Positions 25,130-34,161 are shown, counted from the first letter of the stretch. The stretch: 64,000 nt of DNA from Leifsonia williamsii (GCF_030433685.1 NZ_JAROCF010000001.1:1798001-1862000), one strand, 5' to 3'. Made by a program: numbers and translations. Notes: generated from the letters alone by a model not told the origin.

Positions 25130-26356
25130 TCAGCCCAGCTCGGCCGCGACATCGCTCACGGTGGTGATCTCGATCCGGAGCGTCGAGCGCGAGAACGACT
25201 CGACGTAGCGGCCCACCTTACGGATAGCTTGCCACGCCGCAGGGTCTACCCCGTTTCGCGGCACACCGGTCGTTCGGATCACGATGGACATTGTGGCACC
25301 GGTGCCGGGGGTGGCGGGCTGCTGGTCCGGCCGGGTGATGTCGAGCGACAGCGACCGCGGCTGTCCGGTGCCCGAGCGGACCGGGTCGCTGATCAGCAGC
25401 CACACCGCGGTCAGGAGGCCGTCGCGCTGCTCCCGCGCGAGGCCTGCGGCGAGTCCGTCGGCATCGGTGAGGGTCACGGCCGGGCCGAGCAGCGCCGACT
25501 CCGTGACCGCGTGGTACAGCCAGGTCTCCTTGCGGCCCTGGATGAGGTGGAGGCGCAGGTCGGTCGCGATCGCCGACGCCGTCTCGGCCGTGGTCTCGTC
25601 GAGCGGGAGCGGCGTGCGGCCGGTCGCGACACCGTCGAGCAGGCGCTCGGCGGCGAGGTCGAGCCGGGCGAGCTCCTCCGACGCCATCATGCCCACCGCG
25701 TAGCCGGGGGAGGAGACCGTGCTCTGCACCTGCACCAGGTCGAGCTCCAGCTGCACAAGGGTGCGCAGCGACCGCACGATCTGCACGCCGATCAGCGGAG
25801 GAGCGACCGCGATCGCGATGGTGGCGAACGACGGGCCGAGGAGCTGGGGGTCGATGCCCGCGCGGAGGCCGAACACGACGGCGAGCACCACGCCGAGCAC
25901 CCCGGTGGCGGCGACGATCTCGCGGGCGGGCCGCACGGGAGCGCAGAGCAGAAGGCCCGGTCCGACGGCCGCGGCCGCGGTCAGCGGGTACCAGCCGGTG
26001 CTGCTCGCGGTGCCGGCCACGTCCAGCGCCACCGCGGCGCCCCAGACCACCAGGGCGACGACGAACAGCCAGAGGGGCAGCTGGTCGGGCAGCCGGAACC
26101 GCAGCACCAGCGCGGCGACCAGCGTGCCCGCGATCAGCGCCCACGCGCCGCTCGACAGCAGGAGGGCCGGGAGCACCGGCGCGGTGAGCAGGAACATCAG
26201 GAACAGGAAGAGGATCAGCGTCAGGGCGGCGACGTTGAAGCCCAGGTCGAGCCGGGCGCGCCCGAGCGCGTCGCGCTCGTCGCCCTCGGCGGGGTGGCCG
26301 AGCGGCCCGCGCGGGACGGTGCGCTCGTCGGCGCGGCTCACGTCGGCACGGCTCAC
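25130..26356 (-). CDS. Membrane protein with degenerate histidine-kinase-like cytoplasmic part
   Basis: 408 aa. Start GTG 26356 overlaps the kinase stop (GTGA). About six membrane segments from residue 33 to 190, then a coiled-coil-like helix (RTLVQLELDLVQVQSTV), and a C-terminal domain with kinase-like layout (ELARLDLAAERLLDGVATG, WLYHAVTESALLGP). I find no N-box, DxGxG or phospho-His motif, so it cannot act as an ordinary kinase. Probably a sensor or pseudokinase partner of the upstream kinase; this is inference. Confidence 0.75.
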   Translation of the reverse strand: MSRADVSRADERTVPRGPLGHPAEGDERDALGRARLDLGFNVAALTLILFLFLMFLLTAPVLPALLLSSGAWALIAGTLVAALVLRFRLPDQLPLWLFVVALVVWGAAVALDVAGTASSTGWYPLTAAAAVGPGLLLCAPVRPAREIVAATGVLGVVLAVVFGLRAGIDPQLLGPSFATIAIAVAPPLIGVQIVRSLRTLVQLELDLVQVQSTVSSPGYAVGMMASEELARLDLAAERLLDGVATGRTPLPLDETTAETASAIATDLRLHLIQGRKETWLYHAVTESALLGPAVTLTDADGLAAGLAREQRDGLLTAVWLLISDPVRSGTGQPRSLSLDITRPDQQPATPGTGATMSIVIRTTGVPRNGVDPAAWQAIRKVGRYVESFSRSTLRIEITTVSDVAAELG

Positions 26357-27519
26357 TTCGGCACCTCCAGCACCACGGTCGTCCCGCTGCCGGGGGAGGA
26401 GAACAGGCGGGCGTTCCCGCCGACGTCGCGCAGCCGGGCGACGATCGACTCGGTGTAGCCGAGCCGGCCCTCCCCGATGGTGGAGACGTCGAAGCCCTTG
26501 CCGGCGTCGGTGACCATCGCGCGCACCGTGTTCTCGTCGTCGGTGATCGTCACGTGCGCCTCGTTGACGCCCGAGTGCCTGCGCACGTTCTCCAGGCACT
26601 CGCCGAGCGCCAGCAGGAACGAGTCCAGCACGTCGCTCGGCAGGAACACCTGGCCGGCGCCGTGCCAGTTGACCTCGAGGCCCATGCGCCGGAAGCGCTG
26701 CTTGACCGACTCCAGCGTGTTGCCGAGCGTCGACTCCTCGACGGGCTTGAGGCGGTAGTCGCCGGAGCGGGAGGGGTCGGGCGTGAAGCCGAGACGCAGC
26801 TGCCGCAGCAGCGCCGCGTCCTCGGCGGCCTGCTCCCGCAGCGCCCCGACGCTGACGCCGACGCCCGAGTGCGCGAGCAGGGTCAGGGTGGCCAGCACGG
26901 TGTCGTGCAGGAGGCGGGCGCCCTGCCGGCGGCGCGCCTCCGTCTCGCTCGCCTGCCGCTCCACCCGGTACGCGCGGCTCATGGTGGAGATGCGCTTGAG
27001 CGTGCGCGGGACGGTCCGCGCGAGCCAGATGCCGGTCGCCGTCAGCGTCACCCAGCCGGCGATGATCAGCAGCAGCGGCTCGATCATCCGCGAGCCGGTC
27101 GCCGCGAGCGTGACGGTGGAGGCGGCGAGGGTCGCGAGACCCGACCCGCCGAGAAGGAGGATGCGCGGCCGGGAGGTGACAGCCGGGATGCTGAGGCAGG
27201 CCACACCGACCGCCCCGATCACCGCGATCGCGCTCACCGCCGAGGCGCCCATCTGCTGCGCGGGGAGCAGGTGGAGGAGGATCAGCGAGACACCGGACAC
27301 CGCGATCACCGACATCCACACCACCGGGCGCTGCAGGCCGGCCACCTCGTACTGCGCGACGCCCATGCAGGCCAGCAGCACGAGGGAGGCGAGGTACAGC
27401 GGAAGGGGGAGCGTGTCGGGGATGCTGAGGCAGAGGAAGGCGGTGGCGGTCGCGATCAGGCCGACCGTCCGTGCCGTGGAGGCGAGGAGTCGATCACGCT
27501 CCTTCTGGATGCGCGACAT
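26353..27519 (-). CDS. Sensor histidine kinase, HisKA_3 (NarX/DesK-like) class
   Basis: 388 aa. Five or six membrane segments (about 15-165), a linker helix, the dimerisation/phospho-acceptor motif ARLLHDTVLATLT (His near residue 205), and an HATPase domain with N-box GECLENVRRHSG, VTDAGKGFD and a degenerate G2 box (GYTESI). It has almost no extracytoplasmic domain, so it may sense membrane state or a partner protein. Strong ribosome site. Begins 15 bases after metX and overlaps the pseudokinase gene. Confidence 0.88.
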   Translation of the reverse strand: MSRIQKERDRLLASTARTVGLIATATAFLCLSIPDTLPLPLYLASLVLLACMGVAQYEVAGLQRPVVWMSVIAVSGVSLILLHLLPAQQMGASAVSAIAVIGAVGVACLSIPAVTSRPRILLLGGSGLATLAASTVTLAATGSRMIEPLLLIIAGWVTLTATGIWLARTVPRTLKRISTMSRAYRVERQASETEARRRQGARLLHDTVLATLTLLAHSGVGVSVGALREQAAEDAALLRQLRLGFTPDPSRSGDYRLKPVEESTLGNTLESVKQRFRRMGLEVNWHGAGQVFLPSDVLDSFLLALGECLENVRRHSGVNEAHVTITDDENTVRAMVTDAGKGFDVSTIGEGRLGYTESIVARLRDVGGNARLFSSPGSGTTVVLEVPK

Positions 27520-27534
27520 GCCCCTCCGTTCCCC

Positions 27535-28740
27535 TCACGCTGCGAGCAGCCTCCGCAGGTGCCCGCCGACGGCGTCGTCCTCGATCAGGAACGCGTCGTG
27601 CCCGAAGTCGGACCTGATCACCACTGGAACTCTACCGTCGATCGTGTCGGGCAGGTGCGCTGCGATCAGCTGCTGCCCCTCCACCGGGAACAGCCGGTCG
27701 GAGTCGACGCCGAGCACGAGCGTGCGCGCCGTCACCCGGGAGAGCGCCGCCGCCAGGCCGCCGCGGCCGCGGCCGACATCGTGGGAGTTCATCGCCTGCA
27801 CGAGTGTGATGTAGCTGTTGGCGTCGAAGCGCCGGGTGAACTTGTTGCCGTGGAAGTCGAGGTACGACTCCACGGCGAACCGGCCGCCGCCGCCGAGCGG
27901 GCTGATCCCGCTCTGCCACGCCCGCTCGAAGCGCTCGTTGAGCTCGTCGGGGCTGCGGTAGTTGAGCAGCGCCATCCGGCGGGCGAGCGCGAGGCCGCGG
28001 TGCGGCCCGTCGCCGTCGCCGGCGTCGTAGTAGAGGCCGCCGCGGAACAGCGGGTCGGTGCGGACCGCCTCGATCTGCACCGAGTTGAGGGCGATCTGGT
28101 CAGCGGTCGAGAACGGGGGAGCGGCGAGCACGGCGAGCCGCTCGACGCGCTCCGGGAACATGACGGCCCACTCCAGCGCCTGCATGCCGCCCATCGACCC
28201 GCCGACGACCGCGGCCCAGCGGTCGATGCCGAGGGCGTCGGCCAGCGACGCCTGGGCGTTCACCTGGTCGCGGATGGTCGTGAACGGGAACCGCGGCCCC
28301 CACTCAGCGCCGTCGGGGGCGATGGAGGCGGGACCGGTCGTGCCCTGGCAGCCGCCGAGCATGTTCGGCACCACGACGAACCAGCGGTCGGTGTCGATCG
28401 CCTTGCCGGGGCCGATGATCCCCTGCCACCAGCCGGCGGTCGGGTGGCCGGGACCGGCCGCGCCGACCGCGTGGCTGTCGCCGGTGAGCGCGTGCGCGAC
28501 CAGCACGGCGTTGTCGCGCTCCGGGCTCAGCTCGCCCCAGGTCTCGTACGCGACACGGACGAAGGGGAGGCTCTCGCCGCTCTCGAACGAGAAGGCGCCG
28601 ATCCCGGCGAACCGCCGCGACCCCTCCGGGTCGGACTCCTTCCACGCGCCGCTCGCGGGAGGCTTGCCGAGCAGCGAGCGCGCCTGCGCCTCCGTGATGA
28701 AACTCGACGGGGCCGTGTCGGCGGAAGTCTGCCACTCCAT
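27535..28740 (-). CDS. metX: Homoserine O-acetyltransferase
   Basis: 401-aa alpha/beta-hydrolase-fold enzyme that acetylates homoserine with acetyl-CoA in methionine synthesis. Present: PNMLGGCQGTTGP, nucleophile Ser in GGSMGG, Asp in VDSDRLFP and His in GHDAFLIED. ATG 28740 is the likely start; an in-frame ATG three codons earlier (28749) follows AGGA and is possible. The partner enzyme MetY is encoded about 1.7 kb away on the other strand, while in many actinobacteria metX and metY adjoin. Lies in a minus-strand run with the channel and kinase genes. Confidence 0.92.
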   Translation of the reverse strand: MEWQTSADTAPSSFITEAQARSLLGKPPASGAWKESDPEGSRRFAGIGAFSFESGESLPFVRVAYETWGELSPERDNAVLVAHALTGDSHAVGAAGPGHPTAGWWQGIIGPGKAIDTDRWFVVVPNMLGGCQGTTGPASIAPDGAEWGPRFPFTTIRDQVNAQASLADALGIDRWAAVVGGSMGGMQALEWAVMFPERVERLAVLAAPPFSTADQIALNSVQIEAVRTDPLFRGGLYYDAGDGDGPHRGLALARRMALLNYRSPDELNERFERAWQSGISPLGGGGRFAVESYLDFHGNKFTRRFDANSYITLVQAMNSHDVGRGRGGLAAALSRVTARTLVLGVDSDRLFPVEGQQLIAAHLPDTIDGRVPVVIRSDFGHDAFLIEDDAVGGHLRRLLAA

Positions 28741-28781
28741 GACACCCATTGTCCTGGAGGCGGGGAGCGCCGCCGTCCGTG

Positions 28782-29474
28782 TTACGGAGCGTCCCCGTCG
28801 CGATCGTCGCCCGAGTCCTCCGCGGACCGCGCCTCGCGCTTGCGCAGGTGCACGGTGCGCTCGTTGAGGTACGACACGATCGTCGCACTCGCCGTGCCGA
28901 CGATCGCGACTCCGCCCATCATCAGGATGACGGCGAGGATGCGCCCCGGCACCGTCACCGGGTAGTAGTCGCCGTAGCCCACCGTCGCCATGGTGACGCA
29001 GGCCCACCAGACGGCGTCGCCGAAGCTGCGGATGTTGGAGCCCTGCGCGTAGCGCTCCACCTGGAACTCGGCGAGGGCGATCACATAGATGAACATGACC
29101 ACGAAGCTCGCGGCGATGATGACGACCCGGCGGCGCAGGTGCGCGGCCGTGTTGCCGCGGAGCCCGGGAAGGCGGAACAGCCCGGTCAGCAGCCGGAACG
29201 GCCGCGCGACGGGCAGGAACACCGAGAGCAGGTCGACCGGGTTGCGCTGGACGAACCGCAGCTTGTGCTCGGCCAGGCTGAACCGGACGACGTAGTCGAC
29301 GACGAAGAACAGCCAGATGGCCAGCAGGATGGCGAGCAGCACGACACCGAGGTCGCGCGGCTTGTGCTCCTCCAGCACGTTCCAGGAGTAGATGACGAGG
29401 AACAGCGCGCTGGCCGCGACGCCGGGCCACGCGGTGGCGCGCTCCCAGCGCTCGCGTTTCGCGTCGTCGGCCAT
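28782..29474 (-). CDS. Voltage-gated-like potassium channel, 6TM
   Basis: 230 aa. Helices at the start (AASALFLVIYSWNVLEEH), an S4-like stretch with basic residues (ARPFRLLTGLFRLPGLRGN), a pore loop with the K+ selectivity filter TVGYGD (about residue 171), and S6 (GRILAVILMMGGVAIVGTASATIVSYLNE). No RCK/TrkA domain is attached; the tail is short and charged. Cotranscribed with the SDR gene upstream and metX downstream (spacing 26 and 41 bases). Confidence 0.9.
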   Translation of the reverse strand: MADDAKRERWERATAWPGVAASALFLVIYSWNVLEEHKPRDLGVVLLAILLAIWLFFVVDYVVRFSLAEHKLRFVQRNPVDLLSVFLPVARPFRLLTGLFRLPGLRGNTAAHLRRRVVIIAASFVVMFIYVIALAEFQVERYAQGSNIRSFGDAVWWACVTMATVGYGDYYPVTVPGRILAVILMMGGVAIVGTASATIVSYLNERTVHLRKREARSAEDSGDDRDGDAP

Positions 29475-29500
29475 GCTCGCCCCCTTTCCGGTCCGTGCGC

Positions 29501-30274
29501 TCAGTCTGCGACGCGCAGGGCCCCCTTGTGCAGACGGTACGGCGCCGCCTGGGCCACCGGCTTCACGACGATCAGGTCCAGGTCGACGTGACCGGGCAGC
29601 TCCAGGGCGTGCACGATGGTCTCGGCGACGTCCTCCGCCGAGAGCGGCTCAGGCACATCCTCGTAGACGGCGTCGCGGCGCGCCTTGTCGCCGCCGAACC
29701 GCACGAGCGAGAACTCCTCGGTCGCGACCATGCCGGGCGCGACCTCCACCACCCGGATCGGCTCGCCGTTCAGCTCCAGCCGCAGCACCTCGGTCAGCGC
29801 GTGCTGCGCGAACTTGGCGGCGTTGTAGCCACCGCCGCCGACGTACGCGGTGTGGCCCGCGATGGAGGTGAGGTTCAGGATGTCGGCGTGGCCGGCATCG
29901 CGCGCGCCGGCGCGCAGCAGCGGCAGCAGCGTGCCGATCATCCGCTTGGTGCCGAGCACGTTGACCTCGAACATCCACTGCCAGTCGTCGATGTCGGACC
30001 TCTCGACCGAGTCGAGGCCCTTCGCGCCGCCCGCGTTGTTGACGAGGGCGTGGACGGGGCCCGTCGCGGCGAGGTGGTCGCGGAGGGCGTCGACGTCCTC
30101 CTGGCGGGTCACATCGGCCGCGAAGACCTCTGCTCCGGTCTCCTCGGCCAGCTCGCGGAGGCGGTCCTCGCGCCGGGCGACGCCGACGACCTCCCAGCCC
30201 CGCTCCCGGAACAGGCGCACCGTCGCCGCACCGATCCCCGAACTCGCTCCCGTCACGACCACGCGTCTGCTCAT
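29501..30274 (-). CDS. Short-chain dehydrogenase/reductase (SDR, NADP-type)
   Basis: 257 aa. Cofactor motif TGASSGIG near residue 8, NNAGG, catalytic Ser in LNLTSIAG and YxxxK in YNAAKFAQH near residue 154. The Arg at the end of the second strand (VARREDR) suggests NADP(H). ATG 30274 chosen; ATG 30283 three codons earlier is possible. Classical SDR of unknown substrate. Divergent from metY and upstream of the channel. Confidence 0.9.
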   Translation of the reverse strand: MSRRVVVTGASSGIGAATVRLFRERGWEVVGVARREDRLRELAEETGAEVFAADVTRQEDVDALRDHLAATGPVHALVNNAGGAKGLDSVERSDIDDWQWMFEVNVLGTKRMIGTLLPLLRAGARDAGHADILNLTSIAGHTAYVGGGGYNAAKFAQHALTEVLRLELNGEPIRVVEVAPGMVATEEFSLVRFGGDKARRDAVYEDVPEPLSAEDVAETIVHALELPGHVDLDLIVVKPVAQAAPYRLHKGALRVAD

Positions 30275-30313
30275 GCCGCCCATTCTTCCGGGTTACGGCG
30301 TATTGCGCAGGCG

Positions 30314-30342
30314 TTGCCCGCCCCGGCGGGCGCCCCTAGCCT
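30314..30342 (+). promoter_or_regulatory. metY promoter with overlapping palindrome
   Basis: TTGCCC (30314-30319), 17-base spacer, TAGCCT (30337-30342) point to metY with a leader of about 64 bases. A palindrome GCCCGCC-CC-GGCGGGC (30316-30331) covers the -35 box and spacer, a position for a repressor. It does not resemble the McbR site known in corynebacteria. Regulator unknown. Confidence 0.5.
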
Positions 30343-30412
30343 CGAAGAGGAGGCGGTGGCAGTGCCGCCACGACAGACCTCACGATCACGCTTCACCCGA
30401 AGGAGAGACGCC

Positions 30413-31735
30413 ATGACCGACGCCGCCCAGTGGCAGTTCGAGACCAAGCAGATCCACAGCGGCGCAGCGCCGGACCCGGTCACCAAGGCCCGCGCCACGC
30501 CGATCTACCAGACCACCTCCTACGTCTTCGACAACGCCGAGCACGCCAAGAACCTGTTCGCCCTCGCCGAGTTCGGCAACATCTACACCCGCATCCAGAA
30601 CCCGACCCAGGCGGTCGTGGAGGAGCGGCTCGCGGCCCTCGAGGGCGGCTCCGGCGCGCTGCTGGTCGCCTCCGGCCAGGCCGCCGAGACCTTCGCCGTG
30701 CTGAACATCGCGCAGGCGGGCGACCACATCGTCTCCTCCAGCTCGATCTACGGCGGCACGTACAACCTGTTCAAGTACACGCTCGCCAAGCTCGGCATCG
30801 AGACGACCTTCGTCGAGAACCAGGACGACATCGAGGAGTGGCGCCGCGCGGTCCGCCCGAACACCAAGCTGTTCTTCGCCGAGACCATCGGCAACCCGAA
30901 GATCAACATCCTCGACATCCGCACCGTCGCCGACGTGGCGCACGAGGCGGGCGTACCGCTGATCGTCGACAACACGATCGCGACGCCGTACCTGATCCGC
31001 CCGTTCGAGCACGGCGCCGACATCGTCGTGCACTCGGCCACCAAGTTCCTCGGCGGCCACGGCACGGTCATCGGCGGCATCATCGTCGATGGCGGCACCT
31101 TCGAGTGGTCCAAGAACGTCGACAAGTTCCCGGGCCTCACCGAGCCGGACCCGTCGTACCACGGCGCCAGCTACACGGCCGCTGTCGGCGACCCGCTCGC
31201 GTACATCATCAAGGCCCGCGTGCAGCTGCTGCGCGACCTCGGCGCGGCGATCGCACCGGCCAGCGCCTGGCAGCTGATCCAGGGCATCGAGACGCTCTCG
31301 CTCCGCGTCGAGCGCCACACGCAGAACGCGCAGGAGATCGCGGAGTTCCTCGAGGCGCACCCCGACGTCGCCTCGGTGAACTACTCCGGTCTGCCGACCA
31401 GCCCCTGGTACGCCGCCGCCAACACGTACGCCCCCAAGGGCGTCGGCGCGGTGCTGTCGTTCGAGCTCAAGGGCGGTGTCGACTCCGGCCGCGCGTTCGT
31501 CGACAATCTCGCGCTGTTCAGCCACCTAGCGAACATCGGCGACGTGCGCAGCCTGGTCATCCACCCGGCCTCGACCACGCACTCGCAGCTGACCCCGGAG
31601 CAGCAGCTCACCGCGGGCGTCACGCCGGGCCTGGTGCGCCTGTCGGTCGGTCTCGAGAACGTCGACGACCTGAAGGCCGACCTGGCCGGCGGTCTCGCCG
31701 CGGCCCGCGCGGTCGCCGAGGCCGCGCGCGCCTGA
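30413..31735 (+). CDS. metY: O-acetylhomoserine aminocarboxypropyltransferase (homocysteine synthase)
   Basis: 440-aa PLP enzyme that makes homocysteine from O-acetylhomoserine and sulfide. Opening TKQIHSGAAPDPVTKARATPIYQTTSYVF, PLP Lys in VHSATKFLGGHGT (about residue 211) and long C-terminal insert (HPASTTHSQLTPEQQLTAG) all fit MetY rather than the shorter cystathionine synthases. AGGAGA ribosome site before ATG. Works with MetX in the direct-sulfhydrylation route. A palindrome shared with two other loci follows its stop by 11 bases. Confidence 0.93.
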   Translation: MTDAAQWQFETKQIHSGAAPDPVTKARATPIYQTTSYVFDNAEHAKNLFALAEFGNIYTRIQNPTQAVVEERLAALEGGSGALLVASGQAAETFAVLNIAQAGDHIVSSSSIYGGTYNLFKYTLAKLGIETTFVENQDDIEEWRRAVRPNTKLFFAETIGNPKINILDIRTVADVAHEAGVPLIVDNTIATPYLIRPFEHGADIVVHSATKFLGGHGTVIGGIIVDGGTFEWSKNVDKFPGLTEPDPSYHGASYTAAVGDPLAYIIKARVQLLRDLGAAIAPASAWQLIQGIETLSLRVERHTQNAQEIAEFLEAHPDVASVNYSGLPTSPWYAAANTYAPKGVGAVLSFELKGGVDSGRAFVDNLALFSHLANIGDVRSLVIHPASTTHSQLTPEQQLTAGVTPGLVRLSVGLENVDDLKADLAGGLAAARAVAEAARA

Positions 31736-31746
31736 CGACCGCCTCT

Positions 31747-31813
31747 CACGCAGAAGGGTCCCGACACGCCGCCCGGCTCCGGCCGGAACGGCGCGTCGGG
31801 ACCCTTCTGCGTG
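31747..31813. terminator. Dispersed GGGTCCCGACACGCCG palindrome, copy 2 (bidirectional terminator)
   Basis: Arms 31747-31771 and 31789-31813 form a 25-bp stem with one mismatch. It lies between the convergent stops of metY and the nucleotidyltransferase. Outer bases carry CACGCAGAA / TTCTGCGTG beyond the shared core. Confidence 0.8.
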
Positions 31814-31814
31814 G

Positions 31815-32624
31815 TCAGGACTGCTCGGCCAGCGCGACGCACTCGCGCAGCAGGCGGATCGCCTGGCGGGCGTCGCCGGTCGTGAACGTCTGCCGGTCGC
31901 CGGCGCGGTCGCGTGCCGCGCGGTCGAGCAGCTCGGCGTGCTCCGGCCAGCGCGCCGCGGCGACGGCCGCCGCCTCGCTCTTGGAGACGACCTCGCCGGT
32001 CTCCATCGAGGCCACCAGCCGGATGGGCCCGAGCGCGATCCAGCGCACGGTCTCGTTGCGCACCGGGTCGTCGTCGGAGCGCGGGGCGAGCTCGGCCTCC
32101 GCGCCGTCCCCGATCTGACGCCAGTAGTCGAGGAGGTTCGCGCGGGAGTACTCGCGCACCCCGGTCTGCGAGTCGGGATGCCGGTCGGAGGTGGGCGACC
32201 AGATGACGTCGCCGCCGTCCACGATGCCCTGCACGCCGCTCTCCAGCTCGCGCCAGGTGGCCCAGCTCAGCTGGCCGCCCGGCATGGCGGAGACGAGCAC
32301 GCCGTCGACCACCTGCGGAGCCGTGAGCACCGCGTCGGGGCCCCGGGCGAGCTCCGACTCGGTGAGGTAGACGCCGTCGATGTGCGGGTCGGACTCCGCG
32401 TGCAGCCGGCCGAGCGCCTCCAGCTCGGGGGAGGGATCGCGGTTGACCACGAAGACGACGTCGATGTCGCTGACGCCGTCGTGCCAGTCGCCGGTGCTCG
32501 CCGATCCGGTGACGATCGCGCGGCTCACCAGCCCGGGAGCGAGACGGCGTTGCTCGAGGAGGAAGCGAGTGAGCGCCTGCGCCACGGCGGGCGGGAGCTC
32601 GGGCATCGGCGGTTGGCGATCCAT
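31815..32624 (-). CDS. Nucleotidyltransferase-domain protein (ANT/DUF4111-like)
   Basis: 269 aa. Polymerase-beta-type motif GSASTGDWHDGVSDIDVVFVV near residue 39-59 supplies the Gly-Ser and Asp-x-Asp metal residues. The C-terminal half (about 130-269) is helical and fits the aminoglycoside-nucleotidyltransferase DUF4111 style; activity on an antibiotic cannot be claimed. ATG 32624 lies 35 bases after the MFS stop, so the two are probably one operon. A substrate pair with that exporter would be reasonable but is inferred. Confidence 0.8.
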   Translation of the reverse strand: MDRQPPMPELPPAVAQALTRFLLEQRRLAPGLVSRAIVTGSASTGDWHDGVSDIDVVFVVNRDPSPELEALGRLHAESDPHIDGVYLTESELARGPDAVLTAPQVVDGVLVSAMPGGQLSWATWRELESGVQGIVDGGDVIWSPTSDRHPDSQTGVREYSRANLLDYWRQIGDGAEAELAPRSDDDPVRNETVRWIALGPIRLVASMETGEVVSKSEAAAVAAARWPEHAELLDRAARDRAGDRQTFTTGDARQAIRLLRECVALAEQS

Positions 32625-32659
32625 GGCGGTTTCCTTCCCTCGGGCGGTCTGGGGCGGTG

Positions 32660-34120
32660 TCAGGCGGCGGGGACCTCCGCGTCCCCGAATGCGAGCCTCG
32701 GCACGAAGAACAGCAGCACGGCCGCGACGAGCGCGCCGAGACCGCAGATCGTCCACACGACCATGTAGCCGAGGAGGCTGGCCGCCGTCGCCGTGACGGT
32801 CGCGGCCCCGCTCAGCAGCACGACCCCGAACACGGCGGAGGCGAAGGAGCCTCCGATCGTCTTGGTCGTGTTCGTCATCGCCGTCGCGACCCCGGTCTGG
32901 CCGCGCGGAGCCGCTGCGGCCGCTGCGGCGGGGAGCGCGCCGACCAGGGCGCCCGAGCCGATGCCCGCGATGGCCATGTTGAGGAACACCTCCCACGTCT
33001 GCAGATGGAAGGGCAGGAACATCAGGTAGCCGATGGCGACGAGGAACGAGGCCCCGATCAGGGTGACCCGCGGCGTGAGCCGCGACGAGATCACCGGGAA
33101 CAGCAGCGCCCCGACGATCATCGAGATCAGATAGGCGCCGATCAGGATGCTGCGCTGGCCGGCCGACAGCCCCAGCCCGTAGCCGTTGACCGGGTCGGTC
33201 CCGGCGTAGGTGCTGAGCGGCGCCTGCGCCCCGAGGAGGCTGATGCCGATGAGCCCGGCCGTGAGCTGCACCGGCCACATCGCCGGGCGGCGCAGCACCC
33301 GCAGATCGATGGCGGGGTCGGCCTGCTGCAGCTCCCAGCGCGCGAACGGCACGAAGGCGAGCACGCCCACCAGGATCAGTGCCCAGACCCACCACGTCCC
33401 GACGCCGTTGATCCGCAGGAACGTGAGCCCGGAGGTGATCAGCAGCAGCGCAAGCGCCAGCAACGTGAAGCCGATGCCGTCGAGCCGGCGGCCGGGCACC
33501 GGCTCCGACTCAGGGACGCCGAGGAGGATCGCGAAGAAGACGAGCGTCACCGCGACCGCCGGCACGACCAGCGTCAGCGTGACGTCTCCACCGAGCGCCT
33601 CGAACAGGAGGCCCGCGCCGACCGCGCCCAGGATCGCTCCCGCCTCCAGCGCCACGACCAGCAGGCCGGCTGCGCGCCGGGTCTGCGACGCGGCGGTGCC
33701 GGTGCGGCGGCCGCGGTCGAAGATGAGCGCCACCTCCAACGGCAGCCAAACCACGTAGAAGCCCTGCAGCGCGAACGCGATCAGGTATGTCGTGAAGTCG
33801 CCCGAGAACGCGACCGCCCAGGTGGCCAGGGCGGTCAGCAGCGTCGCGGCGAGCAGGATGCGCTTGTGCCCGAACATGTCGCCCAGCTTCGCGAGCACCG
33901 GCACGACCAGCGCCGAGAGCAGCAGCTGGGCCGCCTCGAACCAGTTGTAGTCGGCGTCGTGGATGCCGAGATGCGTGACGATGTCCGAGATCAGCGGCAC
34001 GTAGTAGCCCTGGAGGATGCCGCTCGTGAGCTCGACGAGCGCCAGCCAGCCGATCAGGCCCGCCGTGACGCCGATCGCGGCGGACGCCCTGCGCTGGACG
34101 CCCGTCTGCTGCGTGGTCAT
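32660..34120 (-). CDS. MFS transporter, 14-TM DHA2-like
   Basis: 486 aa with fourteen membrane segments. LGDMFGHKRILL (motif A) follows helix 2; AAAAAAPRGQTGVATAMTNTTKTIGGSFASA near 410-440 is family-typical. Exporters of this group handle drugs and other amphiphiles. ATG 34120 is chosen over 34135 because the frame then begins MTTQQ with no lost domain. Divergent from the phosphoribosyltransferase. Confidence 0.85.
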   Translation of the reverse strand: MTTQQTGVQRRASAAIGVTAGLIGWLALVELTSGILQGYYVPLISDIVTHLGIHDADYNWFEAAQLLLSALVVPVLAKLGDMFGHKRILLAATLLTALATWAVAFSGDFTTYLIAFALQGFYVVWLPLEVALIFDRGRRTGTAASQTRRAAGLLVVALEAGAILGAVGAGLLFEALGGDVTLTLVVPAVAVTLVFFAILLGVPESEPVPGRRLDGIGFTLLALALLLITSGLTFLRINGVGTWWVWALILVGVLAFVPFARWELQQADPAIDLRVLRRPAMWPVQLTAGLIGISLLGAQAPLSTYAGTDPVNGYGLGLSAGQRSILIGAYLISMIVGALLFPVISSRLTPRVTLIGASFLVAIGYLMFLPFHLQTWEVFLNMAIAGIGSGALVGALPAAAAAAAPRGQTGVATAMTNTTKTIGGSFASAVFGVVLLSGAATVTATAASLLGYMVVWTICGLGALVAAVLLFFVPRLAFGDAEVPAA

Positions 34121-34149
34121 GCTGGATGCTAACACCGGCCGCGCCCCGG

Positions 34150-34155
34150 TACGGT
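34150..34155 (+). promoter_or_regulatory. -10 box for the phosphoribosyltransferase (leaderless)
   Basis: TACGGT ends 6 bases before ATG 34162. Confidence 0.5.
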
Positions 34156-34161
34156 AGAGGG

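Noticed and set aside
30343..30412. SAM or other methionine riboswitch upstream of metY
   Set aside because: Leader of about 64 bases is too short and lacks SAM-riboswitch cores; only hairpins of GC type are seen.
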